A stretch of DNA of 64,000 nucleotides, taken from Tolypothrix sp. PCC 7712. Lineage in GTDB: Bacteria > Cyanobacteriota > Cyanobacteriia > Cyanobacteriales > Nostocaceae. This document shows positions 47,439 to 58,200 of the stretch, piece after piece. A model generated the notes under the pieces. That model made no database searches. It worked only from the letters and a program-made list of their open reading frames with translations, and was not told the DNA's origin. The stretch lies in contig NZ_CP063785.1 of NCBI RefSeq assembly GCF_025860405.1, positions 2,666,001 to 2,730,000 of the forward strand, in the 5' to 3' direction. Both the position numbers and the translations under genes were made by a program. Position 1 is the first letter of the stretch. Every line of letters begins with the position of its first letter.

Positions 47439-47756
47439 AGTATTAAGATTAATTTGCGCTTCACTATGAATAAAAATTTATCTGCATTTTGATGGCTGCA
47501 CAATCAGCAAAACCGAACTGCAAAGGCGGGTTTTTTCTACTCAATTTATTGTAGGGAATTGAGCAATTAAAAATTCAAAGTTTTTTCGACTTTTTAGTAA
47601 TGAGTTTAACAGTACATAGGTAGCGGTAGTTTCTCAGTTAGCGTGAAAATCGAACCGCAGAGTGCGCTGGGGGAGAGACATTAAGAAAGCGATCGCCTCC
47701 TTTGCCCATTAACTTAGATAGAATCACTATGGTGCTAGTTAAACTTTCCCAGCCTG
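47439..47756. other. Divergent intergenic region DUF760 / U32 peptidase
   Basis: Carries both promoters. No repeat family or RNA was recognised; a gcgatcgc HIP1 site is at about 47688. Confidence 0.45.
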
Positions 47757-50339
47757 ATGAAAAGCGATCGCTCCTTGACTCCTCAACTCACTGTATCCAC
47801 TCTGCAATGTCCAGAACTACTCGCACCAGCAGGTAGCTGGGATTGTGCGAAAGCTGCTGTCGAAAATGGGGCTGATGCAATTTATTTCGGTTTGGATAGG
47901 TTCAACGCGCGGATGCGGGCGCAAAATTTTACTGAGGCGGATTTACCAGAGTTGATGGCTTTTCTGCACCTGCGGGGTGTGAAGGGTTATGTAACTGTTA
48001 ATACGCTAATTTTTCCGCAAGAGCTACCAGAGGTAGAGCAATATCTGCGCTCGATTATTGCTGCGGGTGTGGATGCGGTGATTGTGCAAGATGTGGGTAT
48101 ATGTCGTCTGATCCGTCACCTATCGCCTGACTTTCCTATCCATGCTTCTACGCAGATGACAATTACCAGTGCGGCTGGGGTGGAATTTGCTCAGTCACTC
48201 GGTTGTCAGTTGGTCGTGTTAGCCCGTGAATGTTCCCTCAAGGAAATTAACAAAATTCGCCAGCAGATACGCCAAAAAGAAACTTCTTTGCCTTTAGAAG
48301 TCTTTGTTCACGGTGCTTTGTGCGTCGCTTATTCCGGTCAGTGCTTGACTAGTGAAGCATTAGGTGGACGTTCTGCCAATCGCGGCGAATGTGCCCAAGC
48401 TTGCCGAATGCCCTACGAATTAATAGCAGATGGCGAAGTTATAAATTTAGGAGAACGCAAATATCTCCTCAGCCCTCAAGACCTTGCTGGGTTGGAAGTG
48501 CTGCCAGATTTGGTGAAGTCGGGAGTCACAAGCCTCAAAATTGAAGGGCGGCTGAAAACTCCAGAATATGTGGCAAATGTTACTCATGTTTATCGGCAAG
48601 CCTTGGATCGGGTGATGGAGGAATTAACAGCGAATACTCCAAAGGCGAGAAAACCCTCCCATTCTGCTGAAGAACAATACAACTTGGAAATGGCATTTTC
48701 TCGTGGTATCTACACAGGCTGGTTTAATGGAATTAACAACCAAGGATTAGTTCATGCGCGGTTTGGCAAAAAACGTGGGGTGTACCTGGGAGAAGTTACC
48801 CGCATTCGCAATGAACAGGTGACAATCACCCTAGAAGCACCAGTGAAAGCAGGTGATGGAATTGTTTTCGATTCTGGTCATCCCGAAGCCAAGGAAGAAG
48901 GCGGGCGAGTTTATGCGGTGGTACAAAAAGGTAAAGAAGCCGTGCTAACCTTTGGCAGAAGTGACCTCAACTTCCGCCGAGTGCATATAGGCGATCGCGT
49001 TTGGAAAACTAGCGATCCAGAATTAGATAAGCAATTACGTCAAAGCTTTGCGGGAGACAACCCCCAATTTCAGCGCCCCATTGACTTAGAAGTTTACGGC
49101 GAAGTCGATCAACCACTAACTGCGATCGCCCGCGATGGACAAGGTCATGTTGTGCAAGTGAATTCGACAATACCACTAGTAGAAGCGCACACCAAACCCC
49201 TAACCACAGAACGTTTACAAGAACAGTTAGGTCGCCTAGGTAATACACCCTTCTGTTTAGGAAACCTAACCAATCACCTCAATGGCGCATTAATTTTACC
49301 CGTAAGTGAATTAAACCGGATGCGGCGAGAAATGGTGGCGCAGTTAGAAGAATTACGCCGTCAACCCAAACGCTGGGAACTCAACGATCATGCTTCTCTA
49401 AAAGACCTACTCCCCTCATCCCCCTTATCTTCCTCATCTTCCTCATCCCCCGCATCTCCATCACTCATCGTTTTAGTAAGGAACCTCAAACAACTCCAAG
49501 CCGCACTCCAAGCCGGAATCCAAACACTGTACTGTGAATTTGAAGACCCCCGCTTTTATCGCGAAGCCGTGCAGATGGTAAAAAAAGGGGAAATAAGCAA
49601 TGCCCAATGCCCCATGCCCAATGCCCCATGCCCCACTATCTGGGTTGCACCTCCCCGAATTACCAAACCTGGGGAAAATTGGATTTTGCAACAAGTACGG
49701 GACTCCCAAGCAGATGGCTATCTGCTGCGGAATTACGATCATCTGCAATTTTTCGCCCAAGACCGTTGTGTTGGAGATTTCTCGCTGAATGTTGCGAACG
49801 CCTTAACCGCAGATTATTTTCACCAGCGCTATGGTTTGGAACGCTTAACCGCATCCTATGACCTGAATATTAGCCAACTCGAAGACTTACTTCATAGTTG
49901 TCCACCCCAATGGTTTGAGGTAACAATTCATCAACATATGCCAATGTTCCACATGGAGCATTGCGTATTTTGCGCTTTTCTTTCCCAGGGAACAGATTAC
50001 ACTAACTGTGGCAGACCTTGCGAACAGCATGAAGTGAAATTGCGCGATCGCGTTGGTAGCGAACATGTCCTCAAAGCTGATGTCGGCTGTCGCAATACTG
50101 TATTTAACGGCACTGCTCAAACGGGAGCTGAGTACGTACAGCGCTTGATAAATTTGGGATTACGTCAATTCCGCATTGAGTTTGTCAATGAAACCCCAGC
50201 GCAGGTGAGTAAAACTATACATTGCTACAGTCAACTTCTGCGTGGCGAAATTACAGGTTCCCAACTCTGGCGCGAATTGAAACTGCAAAATCAGCTAGGC
50301 GTAACTCGCGGGCCGATGGGAGTTTCTGCATTAAAGTAG
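47757..50339 (+). CDS. U32 family peptidase (RlhA/YegQ-type) with C-terminal cysteine cluster
   Basis: 860 residues. The N-terminal U32 domain has ELLAPAGSWDCAKAAVENGA, DAIYFGLDRFNARMRAQNF, ECSLKEINKIR, EVFVHGALCVAYSGQCLTS and NRGECAQACRMPYEL (cysteines for an Fe-S cluster). The C-terminal part ends with HCVFCAFLSQGTDYTNCGRP. E. coli RlhA hydroxylates 23S rRNA C2501; a similar RNA-modifying role is likely, but proteolysis was the original label. Two low-complexity linkers are translated tandem repeats: 49412-49465 (SSPLSSSSSSSPASP) and 49596-49636 (AQCPMPNAPCP). The frame stays open through both. Confidence 0.9.
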   Translation: MKSDRSLTPQLTVSTLQCPELLAPAGSWDCAKAAVENGADAIYFGLDRFNARMRAQNFTEADLPELMAFLHLRGVKGYVTVNTLIFPQELPEVEQYLRSIIAAGVDAVIVQDVGICRLIRHLSPDFPIHASTQMTITSAAGVEFAQSLGCQLVVLARECSLKEINKIRQQIRQKETSLPLEVFVHGALCVAYSGQCLTSEALGGRSANRGECAQACRMPYELIADGEVINLGERKYLLSPQDLAGLEVLPDLVKSGVTSLKIEGRLKTPEYVANVTHVYRQALDRVMEELTANTPKARKPSHSAEEQYNLEMAFSRGIYTGWFNGINNQGLVHARFGKKRGVYLGEVTRIRNEQVTITLEAPVKAGDGIVFDSGHPEAKEEGGRVYAVVQKGKEAVLTFGRSDLNFRRVHIGDRVWKTSDPELDKQLRQSFAGDNPQFQRPIDLEVYGEVDQPLTAIARDGQGHVVQVNSTIPLVEAHTKPLTTERLQEQLGRLGNTPFCLGNLTNHLNGALILPVSELNRMRREMVAQLEELRRQPKRWELNDHASLKDLLPSSPLSSSSSSSPASPSLIVLVRNLKQLQAALQAGIQTLYCEFEDPRFYREAVQMVKKGEISNAQCPMPNAPCPTIWVAPPRITKPGENWILQQVRDSQADGYLLRNYDHLQFFAQDRCVGDFSLNVANALTADYFHQRYGLERLTASYDLNISQLEDLLHSCPPQWFEVTIHQHMPMFHMEHCVFCAFLSQGTDYTNCGRPCEQHEVKLRDRVGSEHVLKADVGCRNTVFNGTAQTGAEYVQRLINLGLRQFRIEFVNETPAQVSKTIHCYSQLLRGEITGSQLWRELKLQNQLGVTRGPMGVSALK

Positions 50340-50340
50340 T

Positions 50341-50643
50341 AATACGAATTCAAATAATGTTTGCGAGACATCAATATATTCTAGAGGGTAAGGCATTGCC
50401 CATTGATGTCAATTTAAGCTAAAAGCGATATAGGACGGGCGTTGTACAAATAGCGCCCTCATCCCCTAACCCCTTCTCCCGCAGGAGAAGGGGAACTAAA
50501 TCTCTTGCTCCCGTCTCCCTGTGGGAGAGGGGCTGGGGGTGAGGGTGAAACCTTGCAACCAAGCGGGTTTCACGTTAAGTTGACACGTAGGGGCAATGCC
50601 TTGCCCCTACTATTTGTCGCATTCTTTTTTCAAATTGGTAAGC
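50341..50643. repeat. Family E element, copy 2, split by family A element
   Basis: The left part (atacgaattcaaataatgtt, attctagagggtaaggcatt) and the right part (gccttgcccctactatttgt, cattcttttttcaaattggta) together match the complement of the intact copy at 7051-7151. The interruption is at the central palindrome, where ggcattgcc and ggcaatgcc flank the insert. Confidence 0.7.
50407..50586. mobile_element. Family A element, copy 2
   Basis: Begins TGTCAATTTAAGC and ends GTTAAGTTGACAC. The body (gcgatataggacgggcgttg, ccctcatcccctaacccctt, gcgggtttcacgttaag) is the same as at 10916-11335 without the nested family B element. No coding capacity. Confidence 0.75.
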
Positions 50644-50679
50644 TATTCTGCTGTTAAGTTGCACAATCCATCGTGAAGA

Positions 50680-50725
50680 CTGTTGACGGTTGACCGTTGA
50701 CAGTTAACCGTCAACAGTTAACAGC
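50680..50725. repeat. GTTGACNGTT-type short repeats
   Basis: A cluster of gttgacggttgaccgttgac and its partial complements (gtcaacagtta). Related to the AGTCAAC run at 20741-20777. May fold into a hairpin. Confidence 0.55.
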
Positions 50726-50758
50726 CCTGATTAGTAGTTATGCAATTTAGACGCGCAT

Positions 50759-50884
50759 CAATACTTGTCGGTTAAGGGGAAAAGGGGAAGGGGAAAAGGG
50801 GCAAGAAAAAACCTTTAACCCTTACCCTTTCACCTTTTCCCCAAACCAAATTAAGAGTTTAAAATCCTTAACCGAGCAGTATTG
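50759..50884. mobile_element. MITE-like element, family D, copy 2 (uninterrupted, with target duplication)
   Basis: Ends CAATACTTGTCGGTTAAGG and the complement of CAATACTGCTCGGTTAAGG. It is flanked by the 10-bp direct repeat AGACGCGCAT at 50749-50758 and 50885-50894, which defines the element's exact borders. Confidence 0.82.
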
Positions 50885-50952
50885 AGACGCGCATTAGCTT
50901 ATAAAATTTTATTTTCTGTCTTCTGCGTCAAAAACTTAGAAATAATTCCCTA

Positions 50953-51120
50953 CTAACTATTTCCATCACTACCCAGCAGCGTTTGGAAAATATTTCCTAA
51001 TAAAAATATAGCGCCTGCGATGAACAAGATAAGCATTACACCAGCAAGGGCAGCAAAGGGAGAAGTTACGAACAACAATAAGAATACAAACATCAAAATT
51101 GATATTAATATTCTCAACAT
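50953..51120 (-). CDS. Small two-helix membrane protein
   Basis: 55 residues: MLRILISILMFVFLLLFVTS, FAALAGVMLILFIAGAIFLL, then GNIFQTLLGSDGNS. Two hydrophobic helices with no charged loop. I do not recognise the family; size and make-up resemble the Lmo0937-like protein at 46456. Codon use is normal for the genome and the overlapping frame at 50969 has poor protein character, so I prefer this frame. Function unknown. Confidence 0.62.
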   Translation of the reverse strand: MLRILISILMFVFLLLFVTSPFAALAGVMLILFIAGAIFLLGNIFQTLLGSDGNS

Positions 51121-51254
51121 TTTTGTCACCTTTGAAATCTATTGGTTTCAAGCTAACTTACTAACTTAGGCAATACATATCTCTAATAGAGGAAATCAGA
51201 TGTATTTCTTTAGTACAGTCAGGCGAAAATTAATTTATTATAATTGCTCAACTT

Positions 51255-51731
51255 TTATAAATTTAAAATTACCCGCGCTAAGTTGAAATAGATTAAAACA
51301 CCTAAAACATCTACTGCTGTAGTGATAAATGGTGCAGACATTAAAGCGGGATCGAGGCGGAGTAAGCGAAATAAAAACGGTAGTGCGGAACCAGAAATTG
51401 AAGCTAAAACAGAAATAGCTACCAAACTAGTTCCTACCGCGATCGCAACTTCTAATTTTCCTTGGAGGAAGTAGGCCCAGACGGTGGCGACTGTACCTAA
51501 CATGACACCTAATAATGCACCCGCGATCGCTTCTCGTCCAATTACCTGCAATGGCCCTAACATCCGGATTTCTTCGGTGTTCATCCCTCTAATGACTACC
51601 GTAGAAGATTGCGCCCCTACATTCCCACCAGTCCCAGTCAACAAGGGAATAAACGCTGTCAGGGTAACAACTTTTGCCAAAATATCTTCCTGAGACTTAA
51701 TAATCGTTCCCGTAACAGTATTAGTAATTAA
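51255..51731 (-). pseudogene. mgtE: mgtE, 3' part (after IS insertion)
   Basis: Encodes the C-terminal membrane domain of the MgtE magnesium channel: ITNTVTGTIIKSQEDILAKV, LTAFIPLLTGTGGNVGAQSS, TVVIRGMNTEEIRMLGP and LGVLIYFNLARVILNL. It is separated from its 5' part by the IS at 51732-53120. Joining the halves with one copy of TTAA gives VVWLFVLLITNTVTGTI in frame, so the gene was intact until the insertion. The upstream frame to 51908 is IS sequence and not part of the gene. Confidence 0.93.
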
Positions 51732-53120
51732 CCCTGTTTTGTCACTCTGGCAGTAGTATAATAAGGTAAAAATGCTAGAACCAAGACACAGAGCATGGTA
51801 CAGCCCCGTCCAGCCGCACCAACAGTCAAATTTGTGGACGAATATTGCCAGTGGTATAAAAGTCTGTTTCCAGATGTTAGGAGTTTCGAGGCTTTTAAAT
51901 ATCTCCATGTAGGCTGCATTTCTGATCTAAAACGTAAAACATTGCCAGAAATAGCAAAAATCGTAGGATTAGATAACCAGCAAGGGTTGCATCATTTTCT
52001 AACTACATCACCTTGGGATATAGAAAAGTTAAGAACCTTAAGGTTAGAGTTAATTTTACAAGTGCTAAAAGGTAGACCAATCATTTTAATTATTGATGAG
52101 ACAGGGGATAAAAAGAAAGGGAGCAAGACAGATTATGTGAAACGGCAGTATATAGGAAATTTGGGAAAAACAGATAATGGAATTGTGGCAGTGACAGTAT
52201 ATGGTGTTTTCTGTGGGATGACATTTCCATTACTGTTTGAAGTGTATAAACCCAGGGAAAGATTACAGGCAGGAGATAAGTACCGCACTAAACCAGAAAT
52301 AGCAGCAATACTGATAAAAAAGCTACAATCAATGGGTTTTAAATTCAACTTAGTACTTGCAGATAGCTTATATGGAGAGAGTGGTAAGAATTTCATATCT
52401 GTATTAGATGAACTAAACTTGAACTATATAGTAGCGATTCGGTCAAATCATTATGTAGAAATACTTCCACGACAACATATTCAATATTTAAAGTGGCAGA
52501 AGTTTCAAAGGGTATTCTCTGACTTGAGTCGGGAAAATCGATTTATTAGAGAAATTATTCCGGGAAAACGTGGAGAACTTAGATATTGGCAAATTACTAC
52601 AGATCCAGAAAATTTGCCTGATAACACTACTTGGTATGTGATGAGTAAATATCCAGACATTACGCCAAGAGAAGTTGGAAATTTTTACGGTTTAAGAACT
52701 TGGGTCGAGTACGGGTTAAAACAAAGTAAGAATGAATTAGGTTGGTCAGATTTTCGCCTGACTCACTACCCAGATATTGAGCGATGGTGGGAAATTATTT
52801 GCAGTGCTTATTTAATGGTTAGTCTGCATTCGGAGCAACTGTTTCAGTCTCCATCACAACGAGAGTCAAAATTTGTTTCACATCCTTGGTGGGATAATGG
52901 AAATGGCTGGAAGAACATTCTTAACAATCTTCGTTTGATTATTCAACCTTTTACTTTATTTAATCTGATATATCCCTGGTTAACGGTTTTTCCTATTCCT
53001 CAATTAGCTTTGGGTTTTTTTAAACTTCAATCTATTATTTATAGCCTCACCAGTTCAATTTTTATATCCCTGATTCACCCTGATTTCTACTTTTCCTCTG
53101 CCTAGAGTGACAAAAGAGGG
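51732..53120. mobile_element. IS701-family insertion sequence inside mgtE
   Basis: 1389 bp. Ends CCCTGTTTTGTCACTCT and the complement of CCCTCTTTTGTCACTCT, with a less perfect GGCAG extension. Flanked by TTAA at 51728-51731 and 53121-53124, a 4-bp target duplication as reported for IS701-type elements. It holds one complete transposase gene. No degradation is visible, so it may be active and recent. Confidence 0.93.
51795..53105 (+). CDS. IS701-family transposase (IS4-superfamily DDE)
   Basis: 436 residues. Catalytic residues are in place: Asp in PIILIIDETGDKKKGS, Asp in LVLADSLYGESG and Glu in YGLKQSKNELGWSDFR. The N-terminal region (VKFVDEYCQWYKSLFPDVRS, LHHFLTTSPWDIEKLR) matches the DUF4322/IS701 DDE transposases. 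It fills the element almost entirely and is transcribed opposite to mgtE. Confidence 0.94.
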   Translation: MVQPRPAAPTVKFVDEYCQWYKSLFPDVRSFEAFKYLHVGCISDLKRKTLPEIAKIVGLDNQQGLHHFLTTSPWDIEKLRTLRLELILQVLKGRPIILIIDETGDKKKGSKTDYVKRQYIGNLGKTDNGIVAVTVYGVFCGMTFPLLFEVYKPRERLQAGDKYRTKPEIAAILIKKLQSMGFKFNLVLADSLYGESGKNFISVLDELNLNYIVAIRSNHYVEILPRQHIQYLKWQKFQRVFSDLSRENRFIREIIPGKRGELRYWQITTDPENLPDNTTWYVMSKYPDITPREVGNFYGLRTWVEYGLKQSKNELGWSDFRLTHYPDIERWWEIICSAYLMVSLHSEQLFQSPSQRESKFVSHPWWDNGNGWKNILNNLRLIIQPFTLFNLIYPWLTVFPIPQLALGFFKLQSIIYSLTSSIFISLIHPDFYFSSA

Positions 53121-54048
53121 TTAATAAGACAAATAGCCATACAACCCGTTTGCGCGCCACTTCCATTAAATTCATCTGGAAGTAATTATCACCCCCTGAC
53201 TGCACACCACCACCCAAGGCGTAAATATCTTCAGTGGTTTCTTGTTGCAGAATATCAATCACATCATCGACGGTGATAATCCCCACCAACCTCTGTTCTC
53301 GATCAACCACAGGTACAGCCAGAAAGTCATATCGTTGAATCAACTTTGCGACTTCTTCTTGATCTGTATCCGTGTGGACAAACACCACATCACGGGTCAT
53401 AATTTCGGCAATCGCTTCATCTGGTTGAGATGTTACCAATTCCCGCAGTGAAACAATCCCTGTCAAATGTCTAGCCGCATCGGTGACGTAAAGGTAATAA
53501 ATCATCTCGCTAGCCTTCGCGAGGCGGCGAATTCTCTCTATAGCTTGAGATACCGTAAAATTCTCTTTCAGAGAAATTAATTCTGGAGTCATGATGCGCC
53601 CAGCAGTATCAGCTTCATAACCCAATAGTTGCGCTGTGGCTGTACGTTCCGCCGGACTTAGTTGTTCTAGCAAACGATTGACAACTTTTGCAGGGAGTTC
53701 ATCAAATAACCTAGCGCGATCGTCTGGTGACATTTTATCGACAATGTCCCGCACATCCTGACTTTTCAATTCTTCGAGTAGCTGTTCTTGAATACTGTAG
53801 TCGAGATATTCATAAACTGCGATCGCCTCATCCTTAGAAAGCAACCGAAACGCTAAAGCGTGCATTGCTTCTGGTAAACCTTCTATAGCCTCAGCAATAT
53901 CCGCCGGCTGTACAGGTACCAAAATTGCTTTAGCGCCTCGTAAATCTCCCTCTTCCAACAGCATTTGTAACTGAGTTCGCACCAAATCTCGCAATTCCCG
54001 GCGCGACATATCCTGAAGGTTAGAGATTAAATGATGATTTTCTGTCAC
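53121..54048 (-). pseudogene. mgtE: mgtE, 5' part (before IS insertion)
   Basis: Encodes the cytoplasmic N domain (LVRTQLQMLLEEGDLRGAKA, LPEAMHALAFRLLSKDEAIA, MSPDDRARLFDELPAKVVNR) and the CBS pair (GRIMTPELISLKENFTV, ITVDDVIDILQQETTED) of MgtE, plus the plug-helix region up to VVWLFVLL in the first membrane helix. Start GTG 54048 has AGGAAGG 8 bases upstream; GTG 54057 is also possible. After the insertion the frame runs 18 codons into the IS and stops, so a soluble fragment without the pore could still be made. Confidence 0.9.
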
Positions 54049-55209
54049 AAAGTCCACCTTCCTAAGGCAGTTTGAACAAGTTTGCTGCCCTTAGTCTAAA
54101 AGATGAAGGCAATATTCCACATCCAACTTAGGATTTTTCTTCTTCTTACCTTGAGATTCTGTATCTTCAATTTTGCCGTCGTTGAACATCCTACTTACCC
54201 ATATCACTTAACTTAAATACCAATTAGCTAATAAGTAATCAGAAAGCGATCGCTAATATTTTTGCTCTTATTTACTTTATATCAAGCATTATTTACAGAA
54301 AGTATAAATAGCCTCATAAATATAAAGCTTCTCTTGATATATTTCTTTCAAATAAATTTATATTTGTAAAAATTTAATTTAGCCTGTAACTAATCTTAAA
54401 ACTACTAATAATTAACTTCAAAAAATATTGCAACAATCTTTTTATTTCGACAAATATTCGTCAGATAAGCTGAACATGAATATGTATTTTTTCTGGTTAA
54501 TTTGAGCTTGTCTTCAAAAGAATTTAATTTTTATAGTAAAAAAGCAGCATAAATGTGAATGTTTCAAGAAAAGCCATCACAGAAATTGACATCAAAGATA
54601 AATATAGGTTCCAATGATAATTACTTAATCAGTAGAAGGACTGAAAGCGCAATTCTCTAATTCATGAGTTAAATATCTTTGTTGCTGCGTATATCTACAA
54701 AAACTATTTTTGCCAAATTAACAAATTATCATCTGCTTGCACAGCCATGAAATATATTCATGTTCTGCGATATTGCATTGTAAATAAACCACTAATAGAT
54801 TTTTATCATTTAGCAATGCTCTGATGCATTAAAAAGCTTTATTTCAAATACTATTGCAACCATGAACACCTTTTATGAGTGCATTATTTATTTGCCTTTT
54901 TTATTTTTTTAACACAGCAATAAATCCAAAAATTTGGCTCTTCATTACATACTATTCTAAATCACGTTCACAATTATCACGCAACCCTTGCCAAACAATA
55001 ATAGTGGGCATTATTTAATAACATTTTAAGCATTTGGCAAGTGTTTGAGTTCTTAAGCTATATTTTTCAGCCAAGCTTTGAGGTTTAACTAATAATTTGG
55101 CATAACAGGTACGTAAGAACCAAAAATTTTCCCCTTTTCCCCTCAACAGCAATGAGTCCAAAAATTCATATTTTTTGGACTTATTGAGGTTAGATCTACT
55201 AAAAATAAA
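54049..55209. other. 1.2-kb AT-rich gene-free stretch
   Basis: 54091-54189 (minus) is open for 32 codons (MFNDGKIEDTESQGKKKKNP...), highly charged and unsupported by a ribosome site. The remainder is very AT-rich with no recognisable gene, repeat or RNA. The promoter of the 1514-residue protein should be in the right part. Confidence 0.5.
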
Positions 55210-58200
55210 ATGTTAAATTCTCAAAATATAGAGCCAAATTCTTTGGTTCAGGGAACATATACTTCTTTAAATAATCCTGGGTTATCTACTAGCCAAAATT
55301 TAGTTTTCATTGACGCTGCGCTGGCTAACAATTCCAGCCTGACTCAAAGCTTTGGTAATGCACAGTTATTTACACTCGACCCTAACCGAGATGGTGTAGC
55401 ACAAATTGCAGATGTACTCGCGCATTATCAAAACGTTGCCAGTGTACATATCGTCTCCCACGGAAATGTAGGAGATGTATTAATTGGCAATACAAATTTG
55501 AATTCCCAAAACCTCAGCTTATACAGCGATGCGCTCAAAAGTTGGAGTAATGCTTTTACTGCCGATACTGATGTATTATTCTACGGCTGTAATGTGGGCG
55601 CAGGTGCAGAGGGAGAGACTTTTATCCAACAGTTGAGTCAATTAACTAGCGCGGATATTGCTGCTTCTAATAACCTCACAGGTAGTTCCAAATTCGGAGG
55701 AGATTGGAATTTAGAAGTAGCAACTGGTAGTCTGGAAAGTCTTGATATATTAAACCAAGCTGCGATCGCTAATTATGATGGTGCTAACCTCGCTATTGAT
55801 GATGGTTTAGTTGGACGTTGGCAATTTGATGAAACTAGCGGTTTAACTGCCACTGATACTATTCAAAATAATAATGGCACTCTGGTAAATAATCCTAATC
55901 CCCAGTGGTCTACTGGCCAGGTTAACGGTGCTTTACGATTTGATGGTGTGGATGACTACGTCAGTGTACCAAGTAGTCCTAGCCTCAATTTGAATGGTGG
56001 GATATTTACCCAATCTGTATGGATATATTCGCAAATTACAGACAATGCCTATCATGGCGTAATTGGTTATCAACCAGGCGGATCGATTTCTCAACGCTAT
56101 CCCGGTATTTGGGTGTACGAGCAAACAAAAATCCATGCGGGTTTTGGCGATGGAAGTAACTGGAACTCGTTTACCACAGGGGATGTACTCAAACCCAATG
56201 CTTGGAATAATGTAGTCACATCCTTTGATGGCACCACCTATAAAGCCTATGTCAATGGGCAAGAAGTTTATACTACTACTCAGTTTGCTGGACGCAAACC
56301 AGCCGCAACTCAACAACTAAATATTGGGCGCGTTGATAATTACTTCCAAGGACAGATTGACGATGTGCGAATTTATAATCGCGCCCTCAGCGCCGCAGAG
56401 ATTAGCACCCTTGCACAGCAAACTACATCCACACCCCCAACTCCTACCCCTGGTGTCATTAGTCTGCAAAATAATGCGATCGCAGTCAATGAAGTTGATG
56501 GCACTGCTACTGTCACAGTCTTAAGGCAACAGGGAAGTGATGGCACTGTCACCGTTAACTACCATACAGTTAATGGCACTGCTACTGCTGGTACAGACTA
56601 TACCAGTAAATCAGGCACACTGACATTTGCTACTGGTGAAACTAGCAAGTCTGTCACAATTCCAATTCTGGATGACACACTGGCAGAAGCCAATGAAACT
56701 TTTAACTTTGTCATTGACAATATTACTGGTGGGGCAACGTTATCAGCACCGCAAACCACGGAAATCACAATTATAGATAACGAGAATAATCCAGGTTTGG
56801 TGGGCTATTGGAAGTTAGATGAAACTACTATTGGTACCACCGTCATTGATTCCTCTGGTTCTAACAATAACGGTAGCCATGTCAATATCGCCTCACCTAG
56901 TGGCCCATCTACCAATGTTCCTAGCCTCAACTTTACGGATACTGGCAGTTTAAGCTTTGATGGCGTAAATGACTATGTAAATATAGCCAGCAATCCTAGC
57001 CTAAATTTAAGTGCTGGGCAATTCACCGAATCTGTATGGATCTATTCGCAAATTACAGACAATGCCTATCATGGTGTAATTGGTTATCAGCCAGGCGGAT
57101 CGACTTCTGACCGCTATCCCGGTATTTGGGTGTACGAGCAAACAAAAATCCATGCGGGTTTTGGCGATGGAAGTAACTGGAACTCATTGACCACAGGAGA
57201 TGTACTCAAACCCAATGCTTGGAATCATATAGTCACATCCTTTGATGGCACCACCTATAAAGCCTATGTCAATGGGCAAGAAGTTTATACTACTACTCAG
57301 TTTGCTGGACGCAAACCAGCCGCAACTCAACAACTAAATATTGGGCGCGTTGATAATTACTTCCAAGGACAGATTGACGATGTGCGAATTTATAATCGCG
57401 CCCTCAGCGCCGCAGAAATTAGCGCCCTCGCACAGCAAACTACAGCCACACCTCCTACCTCCGGCCCTGGTGTCATTGGATTGGAAAGTAGTACGATCGC
57501 CGTCAATGAAAGTAATGGCACTGCTACTGTCACAGTATTAAGACAACAAGGAAGTGAAGGTACTGTCACCGTTGACTATCAAACAGTTGATGGTTCCGCT
57601 ACTCCCGGCGCAGACTACATCAGACAAACAGGGACACTAGTATTTGCTCCCGGTGAAACCCGCAAATCTATTGTCATTCCCATCTTGGAAGATAGTCTGG
57701 TAGAACCAAATGAAATTTTTGGTTTGGCCATTGATAACATCACTGGTGGCGCGAGTTTATTAGCACCTCGTACTGCTCAGATTACAATCTTAGATAATGA
57801 AAACCTATCGGGACTGATAGGTTATTGGAAATTGGATGAGACTAGTATTGGTGTCACTGTTGTTGATTCATCCGGTTTTAATAATAATGGTAACCACGTC
57901 AATATTGCCTCTCCTAGTGGCCCGACGACAAAAGTACCCCTGTTGAATTTTACTGATACCCACAGTCTGAACTTTGATGGAATTAATGACTACGTAAATG
58001 TATCTAGTAGCCCCACTCTGAATTTGAGTAATGGCACATTTACAGAATCAGTATGGATTTATTCCAACATTACAAATAATGGCTTTTATGGTGTTCTTGG
58101 GTATCAAGCACCTGGTACTGGGGACAACCAGCGTTATCCAGGGATTTGGGTTTATAACCAAACACAAATTCATGCTGGGTTTGGAGATGGTAATAACTGG

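Noticed and set aside
50969..51151. 60-codon minus frame overlapping the small membrane protein
   Set aside because: The overlapping 55-codon frame has clear membrane-helix character and an ATG start; this one does not look like a protein.
51728..51908. N-terminal extension of the mgtE 3' part up to 51908
   Set aside because: That stretch belongs to the insertion sequence; only bases up to 51731 are mgtE.
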